In this document: positions 46,942 through 54,524 of the stretch, piece by piece | Numbering within the stretch: the stretch's first letter is position 1 | Layout: each line of letters starts with the position of its first letter | Assembly: GCF_018397995.1 (NCBI RefSeq) | Contig: NZ_BBQH01000019.1 | Location: forward strand, 1 to 64,000 | Direction: 5' to 3' | DNA length: 64,000 nucleotides | Source: Rhizomonospora bruguierae | GTDB taxonomy: Bacteria > Actinomycetota > Actinomycetes > Mycobacteriales > Micromonosporaceae | Made by a program: the position numbers and the translations under genes | The notes under the pieces: generated by a model | What the model saw: the letters and a program-made list of their open reading frames with translations, nothing else | What the model was told of the DNA's origin: nothing | Database searches by the model: none

Positions 46942-47973
46942 TCACAACGTGGCGGTCACCTTGTTGAGCCCGCGGGGCGCGTCCGGGTCCTGACCCCGGG
47001 CCAGCGCGACCGCGAGCGCGAGCCGCTGCAGCGGCAGGATGTCCAGCAGCGGCGCGTACCGCTCGTCGACGCGCGGGACGGGGATCCGCGCCGCCGTGCC
47101 GGGCACGTCCTCCGGGCCGACCACGACGACGTCGGCCCGCCGCTCGCCCAGGCGCGCCAGCACGTCCCGCATCGACTGGCCGCCCGGTCCCGCGTCGACG
47201 ACGGCGAGCACCGGCACGTCCGGGTCCGCCATCGCCAGCGGACCGTGCAGCAGGTCGGCGCCGGAGAACGCGAGCGACGGCAGGTACGAGGTCTCCATCA
47301 GCTTCAGCGCCGCCTCGCGCGCCGTCGGGTAGGCGTACCCCCGCCCGGTGGTCACCAGCCGCGCGGCGAACCGGTACCGCGCCGCCAGGTGCAGCGGGGT
47401 GTCGTCGGCCAGCGCCCGCTCCGCGAGGCCGGGCAGGTCGTCGATGTCCGCCGCCGGCCCGCCGTCGACGGATTCGACCAGTAGCAGCAGCGCCAGCAAC
47501 TCCGCCGTGTACGTCTTGGTCGCCGCGACCGCCCGCTCGTGCCCCGCCGCCACGTCCACCGCCAGGTCGGCGGCGGCGGCCAGCGGCGACCCGGGGGTGT
47601 TGGTGACCGCCAGGGTCAGCGCCCCGGTCTCCCGCGCCGCCTCGAGCACCGCGCACAGGTCCGGCGACCCGCCGCTCTGGCTCACGCCCACGACGAGCGA
47701 CTCGGACAGGTCCGGCCGGGCGCCGAACACCGTGACCACGCTCGGCGAGGCGAGCCCCGCCGGGATGCCGAGGCGGATCTCGGTGAGGTACGCCCCGTAC
47801 AGGGCGGCGTGATCGGAGGTGCCCCGGGCGGTGAACACCACGTGCCGGGGTCGGCGGCGGGCGATCCGCTCGGCGACGGCGGCGATCCGCTCCCGCGCCG
47901 GACCCGCCAGCAGCCGCGCGAACACCTCCGGCTGCTCGGCGATGTCCGCCGCCATGCCCGCCCCGGCCGTCAT
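46942..47973 (-). CDS. SIS-domain sugar-phosphate isomerase / GlmS-like isomerase
   Basis: 343 residues with two SIS domains: TARGTSDHAALYG and VGVSQSGGSPD in the first, TTGRGYAYPTAREAALKLMET in the second. This equals the isomerase half of GlmS without the glutaminase half, as in AgaS/FrlB-type enzymes that deaminate or isomerise amino sugar phosphates. GGAGGAGG precedes ATG 47973. A TGTTGCG...CGCAACA palindrome lies upstream. The substrate is unknown. Confidence 0.88.
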   Translation of the reverse strand: MTAGAGMAADIAEQPEVFARLLAGPARERIAAVAERIARRRPRHVVFTARGTSDHAALYGAYLTEIRLGIPAGLASPSVVTVFGARPDLSESLVVGVSQSGGSPDLCAVLEAARETGALTLAVTNTPGSPLAAAADLAVDVAAGHERAVAATKTYTAELLALLLLVESVDGGPAADIDDLPGLAERALADDTPLHLAARYRFAARLVTTGRGYAYPTAREAALKLMETSYLPSLAFSGADLLHGPLAMADPDVPVLAVVDAGPGGQSMRDVLARLGERRADVVVVGPEDVPGTAARIPVPRVDERYAPLLDILPLQRLALAVALARGQDPDAPRGLNKVTATL

Positions 47974-48013
47974 CCGAGCCTCCTCCGCGCTTCGCTGCGC
48001 ACTTTCGTCCCGC

Positions 48014-48037
48014 TGTTGCGCATTCTTGCACGCAACA
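48014..48037 (-). promoter_or_regulatory. palindrome upstream of the SIS gene
   Basis: TGTTGCG (48014-48020) and CGCAACA (48031-48037) are exact reverse complements, 10 bases apart, 41 bases before the start codon at 47973. Likely operator. Confidence 0.45.
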
Positions 48038-48133
48038 CGCCTGTATCGCAAAGCTTCGAGCAGCACTCCCGCACCGACGAATTGTGCGCCGCGCCGGCTC
48101 GCGGGAGGCGGTACGGCTGGTCCCGACAGGCGC

Positions 48134-48167
48134 GAACGCCGCCCCGGACAGGTCCGGGGCGGCGTTC
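48134..48167 (-). terminator. hairpin after the MFS exporter gene
   Basis: Perfect 16-bp stem (48134-48149 with 48152-48167) and a 2-base gap, 21 bases beyond the MFS stop. Confidence 0.7.
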
Positions 48168-48188
48168 GGTCGTGAGCCGGCGCGGGGC

Positions 48189-49802
48189 TCAGGAGACCGC
48201 GGCGGCGGTGCCGAGGGCGGCCTCGGCCTCGGCCTCGCCGCCCTTGGTGGGTGGCGGGGGCTCGTGGCTGCTGCGCAGCGGGATCTCCTTGATGAACCAG
48301 GCGAGGATCGGGACCGCCACGGCGAAGCCGATGGCCCACCAGAACACCCCGGAGATCGAGTCCGCCAGCGCCGTGAGGGCCTCCAGCCGCAGGGCGGGCG
48401 GCAGCTTGGCGAGTTGGTCGGGGTCGAAGCCACCCCGGCCGCCGCCGGTGCTGGTGAAGCTCTCCGCCCCCGCCGCGCCGAACCGGGCGGTGAGCTGGTC
48501 GGTGAGGCGGTGGGCGAACACGGCGCCGAAGAGGCTGACGCCGAACGAGCCACCGATGGAGCGCAGGAACGTGGCGGCGCCGCTGGCCGCGCCCAGGTCC
48601 CGCTGCTCGACGCTGTTCTGCGCGATGAGCATCGAGGTCTGCATGAGGAAGCCCATGCCGACGCCGAGCAGGATCACGTACAGGCCGAGCTGGGTCCTGG
48701 TGGTGTGCACGTCCAGCAGGGTGAGGATCGCCATGCCCCCGGCCATCATGACGCCGCCGATGATCGGGAAGGCGCGGTACCGGCCGGTCCTGGTGATGGT
48801 GCGGCCGACCACGATGGACGTGATCAGGGAGCCGAACATCAGCGGCATCAGGAGCAGGCCGCTGCTCGTGGCGCTGGCGCCCTGCACGGTCTGCTGGAAC
48901 AGCGGCAGGAAGTTCATCGCGCCGAACATCGCGAAGCCGAGCAGGAAGCCGATCACCGAGATGAGCGCGAAGTTCCGGTTGGCGAACAGGTTCAGCGGCA
49001 GGATCGGCTCGGGGACGCGCCGCTCCACGAGCGCGAACGCGACCAGCGTCACGGCGGCCAGCACCGCCAGACCGATGATCTGCGCGGACCGCCACGCGTA
49101 CTGGTTGCCACCCCAGGTGGTGATCAGCACCAGCGCGGTGATGGCGACCGAGAGCAGGCCGGCGCCGACCCAGTCGATGCGGTGCTCGGTGCGGTACCGG
49201 GGCAGGTGCATCCGGGTCACGAGGATCGCCAGGGCGACCGCGCCGAGCGGCAGGTTGATGTAGAAGGCCCAGCGCCACGAGAGGTGGTCGGTGATGAAGC
49301 CGCCGACCAGCGGGCCGGCCACCATGGCGATGGACATGATGCCCGCCATCAGGCCCTGGTACTTGCCCCGCTCGCGGGGCGGGACGAGGTCGCCCACGAT
49401 CGCCATGACGCCGACCATGAGGCCGCCGGCGGCCAGGCCCTGCAGGGCCCGGAAGGCGATCAGTTCGGCCATGCCGTTGTGCGCGCCGCCGAGCAGGCCC
49501 GTGCCGGACATGCCGCAGAGCGCGGAGCCGACCAGGAACAGCGCCACCGAACTGAGGAAGACGCTCTTGCGTCCGTACAGGTCGCCGAGCTTCCCCCAGA
49601 TCGGCGTGGATACGCTGGTGCCCAGCACGTACGCGGTGACCACCCAGGTGAAGTGGTCCAGCCCGCCGAACTCGCGGACGATCCGCGGCAGCGCCGTACT
49701 GACGATCATGTTGTCGAGCATCGCCAGCATCATGGCGATCATGAGGCCGGCGAGCACGACCCGGATATTGGGTCGGGCGACGGCCTGGTCGGTCTGGGTC
49801 AC
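48189..49802 (-). CDS. MFS drug exporter, DHA2 (14-span, EmrB/QacA) family
   Basis: 537 residues with 14 hydrophobic spans. Signature segments are the span-1 region AMLDNMIVSTALPRI with its acidic residue, LGDLYGRKSVFL (motif A) after span 2, and ALQGLAAGGLMVG. It would expel toxic compounds in exchange for protons. A divergent TetR gene and an inverted repeat in the 134-base gap suggest that TetR represses it. The C-terminus is a short acidic tail. The GTG start gives MTQTDQAVA. Confidence 0.92.
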   Translation of the reverse strand: MTQTDQAVARPNIRVVLAGLMIAMMLAMLDNMIVSTALPRIVREFGGLDHFTWVVTAYVLGTSVSTPIWGKLGDLYGRKSVFLSSVALFLVGSALCGMSGTGLLGGAHNGMAELIAFRALQGLAAGGLMVGVMAIVGDLVPPRERGKYQGLMAGIMSIAMVAGPLVGGFITDHLSWRWAFYINLPLGAVALAILVTRMHLPRYRTEHRIDWVGAGLLSVAITALVLITTWGGNQYAWRSAQIIGLAVLAAVTLVAFALVERRVPEPILPLNLFANRNFALISVIGFLLGFAMFGAMNFLPLFQQTVQGASATSSGLLLMPLMFGSLITSIVVGRTITRTGRYRAFPIIGGVMMAGGMAILTLLDVHTTRTQLGLYVILLGVGMGFLMQTSMLIAQNSVEQRDLGAASGAATFLRSIGGSFGVSLFGAVFAHRLTDQLTARFGAAGAESFTSTGGGRGGFDPDQLAKLPPALRLEALTALADSISGVFWWAIGFAVAVPILAWFIKEIPLRSSHEPPPPTKGGEAEAEAALGTAAAVS

Positions 49803-49854
49803 CGGTTACGTTCCCCCCACGTAATGGCCAGCTTACTTGTCGACCGGTTAGCAA

Positions 49855-49869
49855 CTTACCAGCCGTAAG
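49855..49869. promoter_or_regulatory. TetR-type operator
   Basis: CTTAC-N5-GTAAG is an exact inverted repeat in the gap between the divergent exporter and tetR genes. A second pair, AGCTTAC at 49830 and GTAAGCT at 49870, encloses it. Confidence 0.55.
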
Positions 49870-49936
49870 GTAAGCTCGCCGCGGACCGGTCGTCAAGTTA
49901 ATTGCATGTGACATACATACCGAGGACGAGGAAGCC

Positions 49937-50524
49937 GTGGCTGAGCGAACCGGGGAGCGAACCGACACCCGCGCGCGGATCCAGGACGTGGCCCTGGAAC
50001 TGTTCACCGAGCAGGGGTACGAGGCCACCTCGCTACGGGAGATCGCCGAGCGCCTCGGGGTGACCAAGGCCGCGCTGTACTACCACTTCAAGAGCAAGGA
50101 AGAGATCGTCAGCAGCTTCGTCGAGGACGGCATGAAGCGCGTGGAGGCGATCCTGGAGTGGCTGCGCGGGCAGCCGCGAGCGCCGGAGACCTGGCGCGAG
50201 TTCCTGCGCCGGTACGCGGCGGAACTGTACGAGAGTAACCACTTCCGCACCATGCGGTTCTTCGAGCAGAACCAGGCGTCGCTGCGCGAGCAGCCGTCCG
50301 CGCTGAAGATGCGCGGCCACATGATGGCGATGCTGGAGTTGCTGGCCGGCGCGGACGCCACCGCGACGGACCGGCTGCGCTGCGCGGTGTCGGTGTTCGC
50401 CCTGCACACCAGCTCGTTCGTGCTCAGCGAGCCGGGGCTGACCGACGAGGACCGCCGGGAGGCGGCGCTGACGGTGGCCTACGACCTGGTGGACCGGGCC
50501 GGCGCCGCCCGGGTCACTCGATGA
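49937..50524 (+). CDS. TetR-family repressor
   Basis: 195 residues. The helix-turn-helix occupies about 15-60 (LELFTEQGYEATSLREIAERLGVTKAALYYHFKSK has the full signature, recognition helix GVTKAALYYHF). The ligand domain is helical. GAGGACGAGGAA precedes GTG 49937. It is divergent from the DHA2 exporter, the usual repressor-exporter pair. Its end overlaps the convergent biotin-carrier gene by 11 bases. Confidence 0.9.
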   Translation: MAERTGERTDTRARIQDVALELFTEQGYEATSLREIAERLGVTKAALYYHFKSKEEIVSSFVEDGMKRVEAILEWLRGQPRAPETWREFLRRYAAELYESNHFRTMRFFEQNQASLREQPSALKMRGHMMAMLELLAGADATATDRLRCAVSVFALHTSSFVLSEPGLTDEDRREAALTVAYDLVDRAGAARVTR

Positions 50525-50729
50525 CGGCGATCAGGTCGCCCTCCTGAACGACCTCGCCCTCGTTCACCGCGAGCTGGGCGACCGTGCCGCCGGACTCGGC
50601 CAGCACCGGGATCTCCATCTTCATGGACTCGAGGATCACGAGCGTGTCGCCCTCCGCCACGCTGTCGCCCGCGGCCGCGACGACCTTCCACACGTTCGCC
50701 ACCATCTCGGCGCGGATCTCCTCGGCCAT
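50514..50729 (-). CDS. small biotinylated carrier protein (TB7.3-like)
   Basis: 71 residues, a single biotinyl/lipoyl domain. The modified lysine is Lys37 in ESMKMEIPV. Length equals mycobacterial TB7.3 (Rv3221c), which lies in the same neighbourhood (pdtaS, rshA, sigH). It may be the biotin carrier of an acyl-CoA carboxylase or a decarboxylase encoded elsewhere. ATG 50729 was chosen over an upstream in-frame start that adds 27 Arg-rich residues. Confidence 0.9.
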   Translation of the reverse strand: MAEEIRAEMVANVWKVVAAAGDSVAEGDTLVILESMKMEIPVLAESGGTVAQLAVNEGEVVQEGDLIAVIE

Positions 50730-50856
50730 CGCGGCCAACCCCCTTGTCGTCGCGTTCCTGGACGGTATCCAACCACGCGGCGGCCCACCGCACCGGCGGG
50801 CCCGGGGCAACGCCTAGGATGATTCGTCCGACGAGAGCGCGACCGGGGGTTACCTC

Positions 50857-50931
50857 ATGGCGAAGAAGGCCCGCAAGAAGAAGGCTCGCAAGAAGAGCGC
50901 GGCCAACCACGGCAAGCGCCCCAACAGCTGA
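50857..50931 (+). CDS. 50S ribosomal protein bL37
   Basis: A 24-residue, very basic peptide (MAKKARKKKARKK..., ending NHGKRPNS). The sequence and size match bL37, an actinobacteria-specific ribosomal protein known from mycobacterial ribosome structures. GGGGG lies 8 bases upstream of ATG 50857. Such genes are often unannotated. It lies between the biotin carrier and rshA genes, all transcribed separately. Confidence 0.85.
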   Translation: MAKKARKKKARKKSAANHGKRPNS

Positions 50932-50982
50932 GCGAGGCGGCACGGGTGGGCGGCGCACCGAAGCCGGTGCGCCGCCCGCGTG

Positions 50983-51267
50983 CTATTCGGCCAGCAACTC
51001 CCGCGAGCCGGTGTCCCGCACCAGCCCGGCCAGCCTGCTGCGCAGCCGGTCCCGCAGCTCGGCGGGCGCCCGCTCGGCGCCGCAGGAGCGCGCCACCAGG
51101 GCCTTGACCTCCTGCTCGATGCCGAACTCGCGCAGGCACGGCGAGCACTCGTCGAGGTGGTCGCGGATCAGCCGCCGGCGCTCCTCAGAGCACTCCAGAT
51201 CGAGGTAGAGGTAGACCTCCGCCAGCACGTCGTGGCAGTCGGTCTCGTGGGGTTCACCACAGCCCAC
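50983..51267 (-). CDS. rshA: zinc-binding anti-sigma factor (RsrA/RshA family)
   Basis: 94 residues. The ZAS motif is HLDECSPC (HxxxCxxC) with an upstream Cys in LDLECSEERRR. Reduced protein binds SigR/SigH; disulfide stress oxidises the cysteines, releases zinc and frees the sigma factor. GTG 51267 has GGAGG 10 bases upstream; GTG 51276 overlaps the sigma gene stop by 4 bases but sits too close to GGAGG. Directly downstream of its sigma gene, as in all known pairs. Confidence 0.92.
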   Translation of the reverse strand: MGCGEPHETDCHDVLAEVYLYLDLECSEERRRLIRDHLDECSPCLREFGIEQEVKALVARSCGAERAPAELRDRLRSRLAGLVRDTGSRELLAE

Positions 51268-51272
51268 GACGA

Positions 51273-52157
51273 TCACACCTCCTGCCCGGCCGTGGCCGGG
51301 TCGCCCGTGGGGGTCCGGTTGAAGCCCCGCTGGGCAGCGTAACGCTCCAGCAGCCGGCGCAGGTTCCGCCGACCGCGATGCAGCCGCGACATCACGGTAC
51401 CGATCGGGGTACCCATGATCTCCGCGATCTCCTTGTACGAGAAGCCCTCGACGTCGGCCAGGTAGACCGCCATCCGGAAATCCTCGGGCAGCTGCTGCAG
51501 GGCGTCCTTGATGTCGCTGTCCGGCAGCCGGTCCAGCGCCTCGGTCTCGGCCGAGCGCAGGCCGCTGGACGTGTGCGACTCGGCCTCGGCGAGCTGCCAG
51601 TCCGTGATCTCCTCGGTGGGGGCCTGGACGGGCTGGCGCTGCCGCCGCCGGTACGAGTTGATGTACGTGTTGGTGAGGATCCGGTACAGCCACGCCTTGA
51701 GGTTGGTGCCCTCCTCGAACTGGTGGAAGGCCGCGTACGCCTTGAGGTACGTCTCCTGCACCAGATCCTCGGCGTCGGCCGGGTTACGGGTCATCCGCAG
51801 GGCGGCCGCGTAGAGCTGGTCCACGAACGGCATCGCGTCCCGTTCGAAACGCGCGCGCTGCTGATCTGGCCTTTCGGTACGGGTCACCCGGACGTTCACC
51901 CCTGGTCGCGAAGCCTCCGGCGGCGCGACGGCGTTCGCCCGCCCTGCTGAGGATACGCCTGGTACCCCGATCGCCGGCGCGCTACGCCCTCTGACGCCCG
52001 TCACAGTGCCCGTCGCGCCGCCGGTGCCCGGCGCCACCGGATCGACCGCGGCAGGCTCCACCGCGGCAGGCCAAGCCGGCGCGTCGAGCAGTCTCCGGAC
52101 CCGCTGCGGGTCGCCCGCGGGCGCCGGGCGCCATTGGGTACCGCTTGCACTCTGCAC
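51273..52157 (-). CDS. sigR: ECF sigma factor SigR/SigH (thiol-oxidative stress)
   Basis: The sigma-70 region 2 ([19 protein letters not shown]) and region 4 ([26 protein letters not shown]) match mycobacterial SigH and streptomycete SigR closely. Two starts are plausible. GTG 52157 follows AAGGGAG by 6 bases and gives 294 residues with an ~86-residue Pro/Ala-rich extension; GTG 51899 or 51887 gives the ~205-residue core. A SigR-type promoter lies upstream of the long start, recalling the stress-induced longer form SigR' of Streptomyces coelicolor. The rshA gene follows. Confidence 0.93.
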   Translation of the reverse strand: MQSASGTQWRPAPAGDPQRVRRLLDAPAWPAAVEPAAVDPVAPGTGGATGTVTGVRGRSAPAIGVPGVSSAGRANAVAPPEASRPGVNVRVTRTERPDQQRARFERDAMPFVDQLYAAALRMTRNPADAEDLVQETYLKAYAAFHQFEEGTNLKAWLYRILTNTYINSYRRRQRQPVQAPTEEITDWQLAEAESHTSSGLRSAETEALDRLPDSDIKDALQQLPEDFRMAVYLADVEGFSYKEIAEIMGTPIGTVMSRLHRGRRNLRRLLERYAAQRGFNRTPTGDPATAGQEV

Positions 52158-52211
52158 AGACCGCTCCCTTGCCGAAGTCGCGGCGAAGAGACGCCGCCTT
52201 CCTGGCTGTGC

Positions 52212-52238
52212 AACGTGCCCGGCCCGGCCGCGCATTCC
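52212..52238 (-). promoter_or_regulatory. SigR-dependent autoregulatory promoter of sigR
   Basis: On the minus strand GGAAT (52238-52234), 19 bases, GTT (52214-52212): the SigR/SigH consensus GGAAT-N18/19-GTT exactly. It lies 55 bases before GTG 52157. Confidence 0.7.
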
Positions 52239-52334
52239 TGCCCGACCCGGCCCCGGTGATCCCTGCACCCCACCGGGGCCGGGTAGGGCCTGGGAGGTTG
52301 TTCACCCACACCAACGAGCCCCGGCCGGGGACGG

Positions 52335-52946
52335 TCACGGCAGCCATCCCTGCCGGGTGAGCCAGGCGAGCACGGCCGCGGCCACGGCGGGCGGGTCCCG
52401 GCGCAGGTCGTGCCGCTCGCCCGGGCGGACGACCACCTCCACCGGCGGCGCGGCCCCGGGTACGCCGAACGGGTCACGGTCGCCGTTGACGACCAACGTG
52501 GGCACGGTGGTGGGCAACTCGGCGGCGCGGCTCCGCTCCGGCCTGTCGGGCGGGTGCAGCGGGAACGCGAGCGCGATCACACCGGCGGCGCCGAGCGGCG
52601 CGGCGGCCCGGCACGCCACCCGGGCACCGCTGGACCGGCCGCCGAACACCATCGGTACGCCCGGGTAGCGGGGTGCGACGGCGGCGGCGACGACGGCCCA
52701 CGCCTCGTCCAGGTGCGGGGCGGGCGGCGGTGTACGCCGGCCGGCCACCCGGTACGGCTGGGTGACCAGCGCGACGGCGGCGCCGGCGGCGACCGCGGCA
52801 TCCCGCACCGCGACCAGGTCGGGCGCGGTGACGTCGCCGCCGGCCCCGTGGCCGAGCAGCAGCAGGCAGCGGGCCGGGCGGGCCGGCTGGTCGAGGCTGA
52901 CCCGGGCCGGCCCGCGCGGCGTGTCGATCTCTATGGACTCCGCCAT
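52335..52946 (-). CDS. small alpha/beta hydrolase (KAN/Tex30-like)
   Basis: 203 residues, no signal peptide. Motifs: oxyanion GHGAGGD, nucleophile elbow GGRSSGAR, acid NGDRDPFG and His in RPGERHDLR. The family (dienelactone hydrolase-like, KANL3/Tex30) has poorly known substrates. ATG 52946 was chosen from family length; the long in-frame extension upstream runs antiparallel to nothing real and lies in the WhiB gene. It is downstream of that WhiB gene on the same strand. Confidence 0.85.
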   Translation of the reverse strand: MAESIEIDTPRGPARVSLDQPARPARCLLLLGHGAGGDVTAPDLVAVRDAAVAAGAAVALVTQPYRVAGRRTPPPAPHLDEAWAVVAAAVAPRYPGVPMVFGGRSSGARVACRAAAPLGAAGVIALAFPLHPPDRPERSRAAELPTTVPTLVVNGDRDPFGVPGAAPPVEVVVRPGERHDLRRDPPAVAAAVLAWLTRQGWLP

Positions 52947-52995
52947 ACCGCCATCCTGGACCACCGGCGGGTGATCGACCGGATGGGGCGGCGCG

Positions 52996-53403
52996 TCAGC
53001 GAACGGCGACCAGGTCCGGCAGGCGGCCGCGCACGGCGGCGCCGAGCAGGTCCTCCTCGATGGCCTCCGCGCGCGCGGCGTCGGCCTGCCAGGCGGTCCG
53101 CCAGGCCACCAGCATCGCCCGCCGCTCGCGGGGCGTGGTCGCGCCCCACACGCCGTGGCAGTCGCCGACGTCCAGCGCCCAGGCAAGGCAGGCGCCCTGC
53201 ACGTCGCAGGTGCGGCAGAGCGAGATGGCCGAGTCGGCCGCCTCGCTCGGTGCCGGGAAGAACGTCTCCGGATCGGTCGTCTGGCAGGCGCCCTTCGTGC
53301 GCCAGGCAGGATCCAGATCTCGCTCGCTGAAGGCTCGAAGCAGCCTCGGGTCACGCCTCGCGGCGGCGACCTCGTGCGGGCGGGGCATGCGCGCCCGGGT
53401 CAT
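52996..53403 (-). CDS. WhiB-family iron-sulfur protein, subfamily unassigned
   Basis: 135 residues. Cluster cysteines are Cys40, Cys63, Cys66 and Cys72; GVWGATT (84-90) is the WhiB turn. An extra Cys82 (GDCHG) lies just before it. It has a longer N-terminus (~38 residues before the first Cys) and a C-terminal extension without an AT-hook, so it is not WhiB7. GGGGGAGG precedes ATG 53403. A possible promoter (TTGTCT, 18 bases, TAGAAC on the minus strand) lies within the 286-base gap upstream. Confidence 0.88.
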   Translation of the reverse strand: MTRARMPRPHEVAAARRDPRLLRAFSERDLDPAWRTKGACQTTDPETFFPAPSEAADSAISLCRTCDVQGACLAWALDVGDCHGVWGATTPRERRAMLVAWRTAWQADAARAEAIEEDLLGAAVRGRLPDLVAVR

Positions 53404-53689
53404 CAACCCACCTCCCCCGTGGGACCGGCATGTGCTCGCGGGGTTCACCGCCCGATGCGGTGACACACCCCGTTGCCGGCGCTGTGTTCTATCGCACGGC
53501 ATGGTGGCAAGACAAGTACTCCATCGACATTGCCAAAAAGACGCAGCGACGTATGCGTACCACTGGGGCAAAGCGGGCGAGAGTGATCACGGTGCGTGGT
53601 CCACCGGAAACGCGAGAGCTGCTCGCACTACCGTCGGTAACATCCATCCGTTCACGCTCCGAAGCGGCCACCCGGGCGCCATCCGACGG

Positions 53690-54430
53690 TCAGAACAGCG
53701 TGAGATTTACCGAAACGTCATCGGCGGCGGCCGGATCGACGGCGCCCAGCGGCGGCGCCGGCACGGCCACGGTCAGATCCGGACCGTCGTTGCGCACGTC
53801 ACCGACCGCCGGCCCGACCGGGCGCAGTTCGATGCCGGCGAGGTACTCCGCCGGCGGCGGCGCGAGCAGCCCGGTCGGGTCGGCCGGCCCGGCCAGCCAC
53901 CGCGCCCACCGGTCGCGGGGCAGGAGCAGCGGCATCCGGTGGTGCACCAGCGACAGGTCACCCAACGCCGGCATGGTCACGATCGTGCAGGTGAAGGTCG
54001 GCTCCGGCCCCCACGGGCTCCACAGCCCGGCGAAGGCCAGCACGTCGCCGTCGCGGGAGGTCATGAAGTACGGCTGCTTGCGGCCACCCGGCCCGCGCAC
54101 CCACTCGTACCAGCCGTCGGCCGGGACGAGGCAGCGGCGCCGGCCGAACGAGGTCGCGTACGCCCGGGTGGTGGCGACCGTCTCCGCCCGCGCGTTGATC
54201 ATGCGGGCCGCACCCCTGGTGTCCCGCGCCCAACTGGGCACCAACCCCCAGCGCGCGGCGGTGACCACCCGGCCATCCAACCGCTGGGACATGCGCACGA
54301 TGGGTACCGGGTCGGTCGGCGCGACGTTGTAGTCGGGTGCCAGCGGCACCCTGTCCAGCGTGTCGTCCCCCGCCTCGAACAGGGTGGTCAGATCGACCGT
54401 GCTTCGGGTCGTCGCGTACCGGCCACACAC
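53690..54430 (-). CDS. SRAP-domain protein (HMCES/YedK-like abasic-site protein)
   Basis: 246 residues. The catalytic Cys must be residue 2, exposed after Met removal. GTG 54430 gives MCGRYATT, exactly that; the in-frame ATG 54436 would bury it behind two extra residues. Other active-site parts are NVAPTDP, MINARAETV, the Glu in DGWYEW and the His pair in VHHRMPLLL. The protein crosslinks to abasic sites in single-stranded DNA and protects them during replication. It is divergent from aroA, as in mycobacteria (Rv3226c/Rv3227). Confidence 0.92.
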   Translation of the reverse strand: MCGRYATTRSTVDLTTLFEAGDDTLDRVPLAPDYNVAPTDPVPIVRMSQRLDGRVVTAARWGLVPSWARDTRGAARMINARAETVATTRAYATSFGRRRCLVPADGWYEWVRGPGGRKQPYFMTSRDGDVLAFAGLWSPWGPEPTFTCTIVTMPALGDLSLVHHRMPLLLPRDRWARWLAGPADPTGLLAPPPAEYLAGIELRPVGPAVGDVRNDGPDLTVAVPAPPLGAVDPAAADDVSVNLTLF

Positions 54431-54524
54431 GGGCATCACCGTACCGTCCCGGTGGGCGGGAGGGGCTGGTCGCGCGGTCCGCGGTGCAGGCGCCGGGCGG
54501 CAGACTGGTACCGTGGCGAACCTG

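Noticed and set aside
53489-53671. 60-codon frame upstream of the second WhiB gene
   Set aside because: No ribosome binding site and no G/C third-position bias; likely promoter DNA.
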